Positions 29,101 through 35,099 of a stretch of DNA of 64,000 bases are shown one piece after another. The DNA lies in NCBI GenBank assembly GCA_964454335.1, contig CAYVVT010000001.1, forward strand, positions 124,001-188,000, written 5' to 3'. Under the pieces are notes generated by a model. The model searched no databases. It had not been told where the DNA came from and worked only from the letters and a program-made list of their open reading frames with translations. Source of the DNA: CAYVVT01 sp964454335 (GTDB lineage Bacteria; Fidelibacterota; UBA8477; JABMPR01). The position numbers and the translations under genes were made by a program. Position 1 is the first letter of the stretch. Every line of letters starts with the position of its first letter.

Positions 29101-29201
29101 GTACGCGCAATGACCAGTTCATTGCACCAGGGGTATATCTGTATCATGTATCCACTCCTGCGGGGGATGAGACCCTGGGAAGGTTCCTGGTGATCAAATG
29201 A
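26112..29201 (+). CDS. Large secreted protein with one CxxCH motif and C-terminal sorting domain
   Basis: A 1029-residue exported protein starting at GTG (26112). The signal peptide ends near AQPLD and is followed at once by CASCH, a single CxxCH heme-type motif. The middle has no enzyme signature I recognise. A fibronectin III-like segment follows (GDEKATLYWNGNAAE ... FEGYKIFRSTNKG). The C-terminus has a FlgD-like module beginning VRVVPDPYIVTNEWE and ending PGVYLYHVS to FLVIK. Proteins of this build occur beside TonB receptors and PorV proteins in FCB-group bacteria. Four bases link it to the receptor gene and an ATGA overlap to the PorV gene. Role unknown; a surface-exposed, possibly redox-linked protein is an inference. 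Confidence 0.75.
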   Translation: MKQLTSIMILLAFATFLTAQPLDCASCHLDPVEWNLGRDAGIFQKAVGAMDKGQLQNHTSNFGNLASFHIWFTNAGHWPRAADGNRQYAFGLGLMIGIDEDNVIETETQTRSKIQDWLPPDDALGVDYSGDVRAISDDTPFQASSDLPLSWPEESWPGYFRVDITNVEDSVLALHPDALTLPEAVNQFSSDRDIFATYTDAYNPMGSYGLTVEQTSYSYGRPYAEDILFWDLKVFNDGATDLQDIHVGFYTKFRPDYDNHDYLNFIDSDADGRQDLIYVYDLNNQSDGAWTETDDPLGMVGLRMYDTPGQMGITDFHHFARAASPSTDQEMWALMTSDAGSSALVDPAFYFHGDDPRIDYTGEDSVSTYYPPWSEFEHQDEREGNAINYVISCGPFDLPADSMVTLSLAMIMGDAGIIPDEPDTTDLMANVAIANRMYELYFQGAAPPATPEVHAVAGDEKATLYWNGNAAENSTDPWTGLQDFEGYKIFRSTNKGQTWGDPITNTDGVVIGFVPLAILDLSEEEDIERFGEEISGDDPLFPQSLGNNSGITHSFVDSNLVNGVEYWYCISAYDRGDPDNLIPSLHNALGASVFEPHTVAVTPGRLANDLEFGLLEPIGGICEGTVRLEIEDPSKVEDHEYQMSFDISVPYVDMDGDTVLGKGFTLVDLTLGDTLLQDILIGADTDTNIVSVDGMLLYLEDAPGGVREMGWTSVANDTSTHDWRVNSKWPELVPSGQAIGQTIETFDDWRITVDYEEGVEALWLDAFFGDVRDVTTHLPIRVEVITDPDNPIDVSENTYLAEFNHGLTDPGIRGMFYSPLGWDLEPGGLGYLAGSPGWYEKHVDFLILEKIDVDLTTGDTIPNYMYLFTNHKPDTSVNRYFETEIIDAQAPSDGDQFTILTYKGFRPEITYEFSPLSSDTDPDLSDANPLENVRVVPDPYIVTNEWETGEFGKKLMFNNLPSRCSIRIYTLVGDHIATIEHGNGNGTSEGYSFWDMRTRNDQFIAPGVYLYHVSTPAGDETLGRFLVIK

Positions 29202-30208
29202 GAAGGCTGTGGTTGTTTCTGCTGGCTGGATCGCTGGCCTTTGCCGAGTTCGACAAGGTGGGTACCACCAGCGCCTCATTCCTGAAGCTGGGTGTAGGAT
29301 CCCGTGCTACAGCCATGGGCGGGGCTTTCGTGGCCCTGTCAGACGATGGCTTAGCGCCCTTCTGGAATCCTGCCGGTATGATGGCCATGAGTGATATGAC
29401 CATCGCCTTCAGCCACAATGAATGGGCCCTGGATATCGATCACCAGTTCGCCAGCGTCATCATCGCTACTGACAGGAATGGTCGTCTGGGACTGTCTGTG
29501 ACTGCTTTGACCATGGGTGAGCAGGAGGTGACCACGGTTACCCAGCCAGACGGTACAGGATTGTACTATGACGTTACCGACCTGGCCCTGGGGGTGAGCT
29601 ACGCCAGGCAGATCAGTGACCGCTTCAGGTTCGGGATGACCGGGAAGTATATCCAGCTGTCCGCTTTTAATGAGAATGCCAGTACGCTGGCTTTTGACCT
29701 GGGCTGCCTATTGCTCACGGACCTCAAGGGTCTCACCATCGGCGCCGCGCTGAGCAATTTTGGCGGGGACATTCAATATGCCGGTCGTGATCTCATCGAC
29801 AAGGTCTACCTGGATGAGGACTTGAACGATCAATATGCGGCAGACGCGGATCTGCGGACAGAGCCCTGGCCTTTGCCCCTGATGATCCGCATCGGTGTCA
29901 GCATGGATCTTATCGGACCGGGAACTGCCTGGATCCAGAGTCCACACAGCCGCCTTACCGTTGCGTTTGATGGCGATCATCCCAACGATGGACCCGAGCA
30001 TCTGCAGTTCGGAGCGGAGTACAGTGTCCGAGAGATGTTGTATGTGCGTGGCGGCTACCGCTTCAATTATGACGAAGAAGCCCTCACGATGGGACTTGGT
30101 CTGCGACTCAACCTGGGTGGGCTGGGTGAAACACGACTGGATTATGCAGTGAAACCATTGGGCCCATTTGGAACCACCTCAGTATTGGGGATTGAATTCA
30201 GGAGATAG
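29198..30208 (+). CDS. PorV/PorQ family outer-membrane protein
   Basis: A 336-residue predicted beta-barrel of the PorV/PorQ group. It has a signal peptide (1-16), the family start TSASFLKLGVGSRATAMGGAFVA with NPAGM, and repeated amphipathic strands to the end (TSVLGIEFRR). PorV proteins shuttle type IX secretion cargo at the outer membrane, and the several sorting domains in this window agree with that. Its ATG overlaps the stop of the large secreted protein (ATGA), so the receptor, the secreted protein and this gene are one operon. A terminator with a T-run follows. Confidence 0.87.
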   Translation: MRRLWLFLLAGSLAFAEFDKVGTTSASFLKLGVGSRATAMGGAFVALSDDGLAPFWNPAGMMAMSDMTIAFSHNEWALDIDHQFASVIIATDRNGRLGLSVTALTMGEQEVTTVTQPDGTGLYYDVTDLALGVSYARQISDRFRFGMTGKYIQLSAFNENASTLAFDLGCLLLTDLKGLTIGAALSNFGGDIQYAGRDLIDKVYLDEDLNDQYAADADLRTEPWPLPLMIRIGVSMDLIGPGTAWIQSPHSRLTVAFDGDHPNDGPEHLQFGAEYSVREMLYVRGGYRFNYDEEALTMGLGLRLNLGGLGETRLDYAVKPLGPFGTTSVLGIEFRR

Positions 30209-30244
30209 TTGGGATTCCCGCAGCACCCGGAAGGTTTGATATTG

Positions 30245-30269
30245 CCCCAGGCTTCAGCCTGGGGTTTTT
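30245..30269 (+). terminator. Intrinsic terminator, CCCCAGGCT type
   Basis: CCCCAGGCT and AGCCTGGGG (30245-30264) form a 9-bp stem followed by TTTTT, a classic intrinsic terminator for the plus-strand PorV-type gene. It lies at the convergent junction with menG on the minus strand and belongs to the same palindrome family as 10303-10322 and 42068-42087. Confidence 0.85.
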
Positions 30270-30297
30270 ATTATGCAAACTTTCCAAACCACCTTTT

Positions 30298-31017
30298 TTA
30301 TTGTTTCTCAGCTGAGTAGATCGTCGTGATCCCGAAGGTAAGATCACGATGCCTGACCGTATGAAAGCCCTCATCCTCGAGCAAGGCCTTGAAATCTTCC
30401 CGGGCCGGGAAGTGTCGGACAGATTCAGGCAGATAGGTATAGGCACTGCGCCGGGAGAACAAGCCTCCCAGCCAGGGCAGGATGCGATCAAAGTAGAAGC
30501 GGTAGAGTCGTGAAAAGACAGGACCTTCCGGTTCCGCGAATTCAAGGATTGCCAGGCGGCCGCCGGGCGTGAGGACGCGGTAAAATTCATTCAGGGTCTT
30601 CTCGATGAATCCCACGTTGCGGATGCCATAGCTGATGGTGAGGGCATTGAAGCTTTCGTCATCGAAGGGCAGATCCTCAGCATCGCCAGGTATGACTTCG
30701 AAGACATCTGTCATTCCCCGCCGCTCGATCTTCTGTCGGGCCAGCTCCAGCATGTTCTCTGCGAAATCACAGCCCACGACGGTGACATCTGCAGCTTTCA
30801 GGGCTGCAAACCCCTGGTCTCCCGTTCCAGTGGCAACATCAAGAACACGCTCACCATTCTCCAAACTCAGGCTTTTGACGGCCTGGCGGCGCCAGTGAAT
30901 ATCAATACCGAAACTCAGGAAGTGATTCAAGAAGTCGTAATGGCCAGCAATGCCATCGAACATAGCCTGGACCTGGTGTTTCTTCTTTTCACCGCTGTGC
31001 TGGAACTGATCGATCAT
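30298..31017 (-). CDS. menG: Demethylmenaquinone/ubiquinone methyltransferase
   Basis: A 239-residue SAM-dependent methyltransferase of the MenG/UbiE family, which makes the last C-methylation in quinone synthesis. It shows FDGIAGHYDFLNHFLSFG near the N-terminus, motif I as VLDVATGTGDQG, and the family signatures SYGIRNV and LTPGGRLAILEF. Given the anaerobic setting menaquinone is the more likely product, though the sequence does not decide. It stands alone on the minus strand, divergent from the microcompartment operon, with degenerate octamer repeats just upstream of its start. Confidence 0.92.
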   Translation of the reverse strand: MIDQFQHSGEKKKHQVQAMFDGIAGHYDFLNHFLSFGIDIHWRRQAVKSLSLENGERVLDVATGTGDQGFAALKAADVTVVGCDFAENMLELARQKIERRGMTDVFEVIPGDAEDLPFDDESFNALTISYGIRNVGFIEKTLNEFYRVLTPGGRLAILEFAEPEGPVFSRLYRFYFDRILPWLGGLFSRRSAYTYLPESVRHFPAREDFKALLEDEGFHTVRHRDLTFGITTIYSAEKQ

Positions 31018-31023
31018 TTCAAA

Positions 31024-31087
31024 CGCGAATTACGTGAATTAGATGATGGAATGAAAGGAATTACCGGATTTGCGGATTGGAGAATTG
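31024..31087. repeat. Degenerate octamer repeats (minus orientation) between menG and the BMC operon
   Basis: Read on the minus strand, 31058-31080 gives CCAATCC, GCAAATCC and GGTAATTC in tandem. 31024-31042 holds further AATTC-type units. These match unit variants of the array at 55726-55829 but in the opposite orientation, so a shared dispersed repeat family is likely. The rest of this 294-bp gap holds the promoter and operators listed separately. Confidence 0.45.
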
Positions 31088-31231
31088 ATCAAATCGGAAC
31101 CTGCATGATCGATCAGGAGTATACACGGAATTATAGCGCGTAATAACCTGTCCCTTAGATACTTAGCATTTTCAATAAATCTCAAGATTCAAACAACTGG
31201 GGTAAACTGCTGTCATAGAGCAAACTTTTTC

Positions 31232-31260
31232 TTGACATAGCTAAAAACATTCACTAGCGT
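31232..31260 (+). promoter_or_regulatory. Probable sigma-70-type promoter of the microcompartment operon
   Basis: A consensus -35 box TTGACA (31232-31237) is followed after exactly 17 bases by TAGCGT (31255-31260), which keeps the key T, A and final T of the -10 box. It lies 75 bp ahead of the SorC/DeoR gene start, and operator-like repeats begin at the next base. Confidence 0.5.
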
Positions 31261-31295
31261 TGAACAAATGTTAAGCGACACTGAACACATGTTCA
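31261..31295 (+). promoter_or_regulatory. Two tandem operator-like palindromes before the SorC/DeoR regulator
   Basis: TGAACA-AA-TGTTAA (31261-31274) and TGAACA-CA-TGTTCA (31282-31295) are two copies of one inverted repeat. The second has perfect 6-base arms and the first has one mismatch. They are spaced 21 bp start to start, two helical turns, so bound proteins would sit on the same DNA face. They lie just past the -10 box, where a repressor would block transcription. The adjacent regulator is the obvious candidate to bind them. Confidence 0.55.
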
Positions 31296-31311
31296 CGCGA
31301 GGGTCCTGAGC

Positions 31312-32262
31312 ATGGCCGATGAGCAGGTCCAGATCGCCATCCTGGTGGAGGCTGCACGTCTGTATTATCAGCATGGTCTCAGCCAACAGGAAGTGGCCGA
31401 CAAGCTCGGCGTCTCAAGACCCAGTGTGTCTCGTCTGCTCACCAGGGCTCGCGAAATGGGTATTGTGCGCATAGATATCATTGATCCCGCTGAATCTGGC
31501 ACACGCCTGGAAAATGACCTGGTGGCAAAATTCGGATTGAGACACGCAGTGGTTGTCCCGAATCATGCCAGCGATGAACAGGTGATCAAGAACAGGCTCG
31601 GCCAGGCCACCGTCATCCTCATGGACACCATCATCAGTGAAGGCTGTACCCTGGGCGTGTCATGGGGTACCACCATGATGGCCATGACCGAGCGATTGAG
31701 ATCCCGTAAATTGAAGAATATGGTCGTGGTCCAGCTCAACGGCGGGATCTCGAAGGCCGAGTTTGATACACATGCTACAGAGATCGCTCAAAAGATAGGA
31801 GATAACTACCAGGCCACACCCTACCTGCTGCCGCTGCCTGCGGTAGTGGACTCACCGGAGTTGAAACAGGCCATTATTTCAGATTCGAATATTGCCAAAA
31901 CCCTGGAACTGGCCAGGAAGGCTGAGATCGCCCTCTTTACCATCGGGTCATTCGGATTCGATTCGGTCCTGGTGGCGGCAGACTACTTCGAGAAGGAGGA
32001 AGTAGATGATCTGCTTGTCCGGGGCGCGGTTGGTGATATCTGCTCCCGCATCATTACGGACCAGGGTGAGATCTGCTCAGCGGAGCTGGATGCCCGTACC
32101 ATAGGGCTGGAACTGGATGAGCTGAAAGCCAAGGAATATTCGATTGCCGTGGCGGGTGGTGCGAATAAGAGCCGGGCCATCTCGGCGGCACTGAAGGGCC
32201 AATGGTTCAATGTCCTGATCACGGATGAAACAGTCGCACAAGATCTGTTGGCTTACGAATGA
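31312..32262 (+). CDS. SorC/DeoR-type sugar-phosphate-sensing transcriptional regulator
   Basis: A 316-residue regulator with an N-terminal helix-turn-helix (about 10-58: LYYQHGLSQQEVADKLGVSRPSVSRLL) and a SorC-type sugar-binding domain (about 60-314) with GVSWGTTM and the isomerase-like GGANKSRAI near the end. The closest well-known build is Bacillus subtilis DeoR, which is released from DNA by deoxyribose-5-phosphate. With a DeoC aldolase encoded next to it, that is the likely effector. It heads the operon and its stop overlaps the RpiB-DeoC start (ATGA). The tandem palindromes just upstream suggest self-regulated repression. GAGGG precedes the ATG. Confidence 0.88.
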   Translation: MADEQVQIAILVEAARLYYQHGLSQQEVADKLGVSRPSVSRLLTRAREMGIVRIDIIDPAESGTRLENDLVAKFGLRHAVVVPNHASDEQVIKNRLGQATVILMDTIISEGCTLGVSWGTTMMAMTERLRSRKLKNMVVVQLNGGISKAEFDTHATEIAQKIGDNYQATPYLLPLPAVVDSPELKQAIISDSNIAKTLELARKAEIALFTIGSFGFDSVLVAADYFEKEEVDDLLVRGAVGDICSRIITDQGEICSAELDARTIGLELDELKAKEYSIAVAGGANKSRAISAALKGQWFNVLITDETVAQDLLAYE

Positions 32263-33686
32263 GCAAGCCAACCACACAAAGCAGACTGACCATCGCCCTC
32301 GGGGCAGACCATGGTGGTTTTCCACTGAAAGAGATCCTGAAGAAGGACCTCCTTGACCAGGGTTATCTGGTGGTGGACTGCGGGACCGACAGCGCGGCAG
32401 ATGTGGATTACCCGAAGTATGCCGTTGCAGTTGCGCAGAAAGTCTCCCGTCGTGAGGCGAACTTTGGGATCATGGTGGACGGCGCAGGTATCGGTTCGGC
32501 CATGGCGGCCAACAAGGTCAAGGGCGTCAGGGCGGCACTGTGTTATGACCTCTCAAGTGCGAACAACGCCCGGGAACATAACAACGCGAATATGCTTACC
32601 CTGGGCGCCGGTCTCATCGGCGCATCCCTGGCCAAACAGATCGCAAACAAATTTATAAACACGGAATGCACCGTGGACCGGCATCTACGCCGGGTGAAGA
32701 TGATTGATGATCTCAATATTGAAGAAGGAATCCAGACTGAAATGGAGAATGTTGTAGAACCAAATACTGAAAAGGCCGAACTGGCCGAGATCAGTGACGA
32801 AGATATCGTTCGCATAGCCGAACGCGTGGGAGAGCTGGTCCAGGCCGGCGGCGCGACACTACCGGCAGAGAACAGCGAGCATTGTTCCTCTGATGCCGTT
32901 TGCCGCTGTGGTCAGTGTGTGGAGAAGGAACCGGACACCATCCGGCAGTTCCTGGACCACGGGGTCTCACGTATCGGTATTGCCGATGCCACTGGAAGTG
33001 AATGTATCCCTGAGGACATCGCAAAATGCATCGACCATACGGTGCTGAAACCGGATGCCACGGTGGACGATATCGTAAAACTCTGTGGTGAAGCGAAGGA
33101 ATTTGGATTTGCCGCCGTTTGTGTCAGCCCCAGCTATGTGCCGGTAGCCGCAAAGGAGTTGGACGGCTCCACTGTGAAGGTCTGCACGGTCGTTGGTTTT
33201 CCCTCAGGCGCGCATATGCCTGAAATAAAGGCCATGGAGACCCGCCGGGCCATCCGGGATGGCGCCCAAGAGATTGACATGGTGATCAATGTCGGTGCCC
33301 TGAAGAGCGGGAAAGATGATCTTGTTTACGAAGATATACGCATGGTTGCCGAAGCCTGCGAGGATGGCGGGGCCACCTCCAAGGTCATTATCGAAGCAGC
33401 CCTGCTGAACCAGGATGAAAAAGTCAGGGCCTGCACCCTCGCCAAGAAGGCGCGGGCCAATTACGTCAAAACATCAACAGGATTTGGTCCCCACGGAGCA
33501 ACGGCTGAAGACGTGGATCTGATGAGTCAGATCGTCGCCCAAGCAGGACTGGGAGTCAAAGCCGCCGGTGGGATCAAATCCTTTGAAGACGCCCGTAGCA
33601 TGATCAAGGCCGGTGCAACCCGTCTGGGTGCCAGCGCCGGGATTGAGATTCTCAGGGAAGCAAAGTCAGTGACAATCTCCAATTAG
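32259..33686 (+). CDS. RpiB-DeoC fusion: sugar-phosphate isomerase-like plus deoxyribose-phosphate aldolase
   Basis: A 475-residue fusion. Residues about 9-150 are an RpiB/LacA-type isomerase domain (GADHGGFPLK, AREHNNANMLTLG with His107), but the usual catalytic Cys of ICGTGIG is Asp74 here (VDGAGIG). Residues about 178-197 (ISDEDIVRIAERVGELV) form an amphipathic helix like a microcompartment encapsulation peptide. Residues 208-220 form a Cys-rich linker with Cys209, 215, 217 and 220. Residues about 250-472 are DeoC, with Asp340, Schiff-base Lys404 (YVKTSTGF) and Lys434 (KAAGGIKSF) intact. DeoC cleaves 2-deoxyribose-5-phosphate to acetaldehyde and glyceraldehyde-3-phosphate. The start overlaps the regulator stop. 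The fusion would deliver both domains to the lumen together; what the altered RpiB domain isomerises is unknown. Confidence 0.92.
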   Translation: MSKPTTQSRLTIALGADHGGFPLKEILKKDLLDQGYLVVDCGTDSAADVDYPKYAVAVAQKVSRREANFGIMVDGAGIGSAMAANKVKGVRAALCYDLSSANNAREHNNANMLTLGAGLIGASLAKQIANKFINTECTVDRHLRRVKMIDDLNIEEGIQTEMENVVEPNTEKAELAEISDEDIVRIAERVGELVQAGGATLPAENSEHCSSDAVCRCGQCVEKEPDTIRQFLDHGVSRIGIADATGSECIPEDIAKCIDHTVLKPDATVDDIVKLCGEAKEFGFAAVCVSPSYVPVAAKELDGSTVKVCTVVGFPSGAHMPEIKAMETRRAIRDGAQEIDMVINVGALKSGKDDLVYEDIRMVAEACEDGGATSKVIIEAALLNQDEKVRACTLAKKARANYVKTSTGFGPHGATAEDVDLMSQIVAQAGLGVKAAGGIKSFEDARSMIKAGATRLGASAGIEILREAKSVTISN

Positions 33687-33708
33687 GGGACGAAAGGAAG
33701 CAAGAATC

Positions 33709-34335
33709 ATGGTAGATCTGAGATCATATGTTTTCCTGGATAAGCTGCAGCCACAATATGCTGCCTATCTCGGGACTGTAGCGAAAGGATTCCTGCCCAT
33801 TGCCGGCATGGCATCCCTCTATGTTGAGATCTCCCCGGGTATCGAGATCAACAGGATCACTGATATCGCGCTGAAATCAACCGACGTCACACCAGGCATG
33901 CAGATCGTAGAGCGACTCTATGGCCTGCTGGAGATACACTCATATTCCCAGGCTGATGTCCGTCAGGCCGGTGCCGCCGTTCTGGATGCACTGGATATCA
34001 CCGAAGAACACCGCTGGAAGCCCAAGATCTATTCCAGTCAGGTGATCCGCCGGATCGATGCACACCAGACACAGCTCATCAACCGGATGCGCTACGGGAA
34101 CATGATCGTCCCGGGCGAGACCCTGTATGTCATGGAAGTGCAACCAGCCGCATACGCAGCCCTGGCAGCCAACGAAGCGGAGAAATCGGCGGAGATCAAC
34201 ATACTGGATGTACGCAGTTTCGGAAGCTTCGGCCGCCTCTACCTGGGGGGCGAAGAACGTGATATCGATGTGGGTTATCGCGCAGCCGTGGCTGCCATCG
34301 AAGGCGTCTCGGGCCGGGAACCGGAAAAACGCTGA
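33709..34335 (+). CDS. BMC-T shell protein (tandem-domain trimer, first copy)
   Basis: A 208-residue tandem-BMC-domain shell protein that forms pseudohexameric trimers in the facets of the compartment. The start (LRSYVFLDKLQPQYAAYLG, KGFLPIAGMASLYVEISPG) closely resembles, from memory, one of the BMC-T types of the Haliangium ochraceum compartment, a group whose trimers can stack and carry a gated central pore. EVQPAAYAALAANEAEKSA marks the second domain. GAAAGGAAGCAAGAATC precedes the ATG. It lies 22 bp after the fusion enzyme and before the hexamer gene. Confidence 0.9.
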   Translation: MVDLRSYVFLDKLQPQYAAYLGTVAKGFLPIAGMASLYVEISPGIEINRITDIALKSTDVTPGMQIVERLYGLLEIHSYSQADVRQAGAAVLDALDITEEHRWKPKIYSSQVIRRIDAHQTQLINRMRYGNMIVPGETLYVMEVQPAAYAALAANEAEKSAEINILDVRSFGSFGRLYLGGEERDIDVGYRAAVAAIEGVSGREPEKR

Positions 34336-34406
34336 TGCAGATCAGTCTTTGGATATTTGTGAATGAAGCTTTTAACCAGAATGTGGAATAGAAGAGGAGG
34401 CATACA

Positions 34407-34721
34407 ATGGCCGAAGCTCTAGGAATGTTGGAAACACGCGGATACCCCGCTGCTGTGGAAGCGGCTGATGCCATGGTCAAGGCGGCCAAGGTAGAGCTGG
34501 TATCCTACGAGAAAACCGGTGGTGGATACGTCACCGTGAACATCCGCGGTGATGTTGCCGCTGTCAAGGCAGCCTGCGAGGCTGGTAAGGCCGGCGCTGC
34601 ACGGGTTGGTGAGATCGTTGCCGTTCACATCATTGCGAGACCGCATCCAAATGTGGATTCAGTGCTACCCCTGGGCCGCACCGATGAAGGCGTGCAGGAC
34701 ATGGAGAAGCTGAAAAAATAA
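34407..34721 (+). CDS. BMC-H hexameric shell protein
   Basis: A 104-residue single BMC domain protein, the main facet tile of the shell. It has the classic features ALGMLETRGYPAAVEAADAMVKAA, VELVSYEKTGGGYVTV and the RGDVAAVKAACEAG helix, and ends with ARPHPNVDSVLPLGR plus a short charged tail. GAGGAGG lies 7 bases before the ATG, one of the strongest ribosome-binding sites in the window, fitting the high copy number of hexamers. It is the only BMC-H in the locus, so the shell would rest on one hexamer type with two BMC-T and three BMC-P partners. Confidence 0.95.
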   Translation: MAEALGMLETRGYPAAVEAADAMVKAAKVELVSYEKTGGGYVTVNIRGDVAAVKAACEAGKAGAARVGEIVAVHIIARPHPNVDSVLPLGRTDEGVQDMEKLKK

Positions 34722-34733
34722 CCCGGAGGCACA

Positions 34734-35033
34734 ATGGTCTTAGCAAAGGTCGTCGGTACCCTGGTATCGACACAGAAGGAGACCAGCATGGAGGGTCTGA
34801 AATTCCTGGTCCTCCAACAGGTCGATCTCGACGGCAATGAAAAAGGTGGCTTCGTCATCGCTGCTGATGCCACCGATGCCGGGACTGGAGAGATGGTCCT
34901 ATACGCTTCAGGTAGTTCAGCCCGCCAGACCCAGAAAACCGACAAACGTCCCTGTGACGCGGTGGTGATGGCCATCGTGGACAACTGGGAGGTCGGTGGC
35001 GAGCTGAAGTACAAAAAAGGCGTGAATGATTAG
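34734..35033 (+). CDS. BMC-P (EutN/CcmL) pentameric vertex protein 1
   Basis: A 99-residue EutN/CcmL-family protein that forms pentamers capping the vertices of the shell. It begins LAKVVGTLVSTQKETSMEGLKFLVLQ and contains AADATDAGTGEMVLYASGSSARQT and AIVDNWEV, the usual family blocks. It lies 12 bp after the hexamer gene with GGAGG-containing spacing. Two more BMC-P genes close the operon. Three different pentamer genes are also known from the Haliangium compartment. Confidence 0.93.
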   Translation: MVLAKVVGTLVSTQKETSMEGLKFLVLQQVDLDGNEKGGFVIAADATDAGTGEMVLYASGSSARQTQKTDKRPCDAVVMAIVDNWEVGGELKYKKGVND

Positions 35034-35099
35034 CTCTTGAGTCCCGGTCCTTATGGGAAGCGGACAAGATGACAGGTATAGCGATGATGGAGGTTGCAA

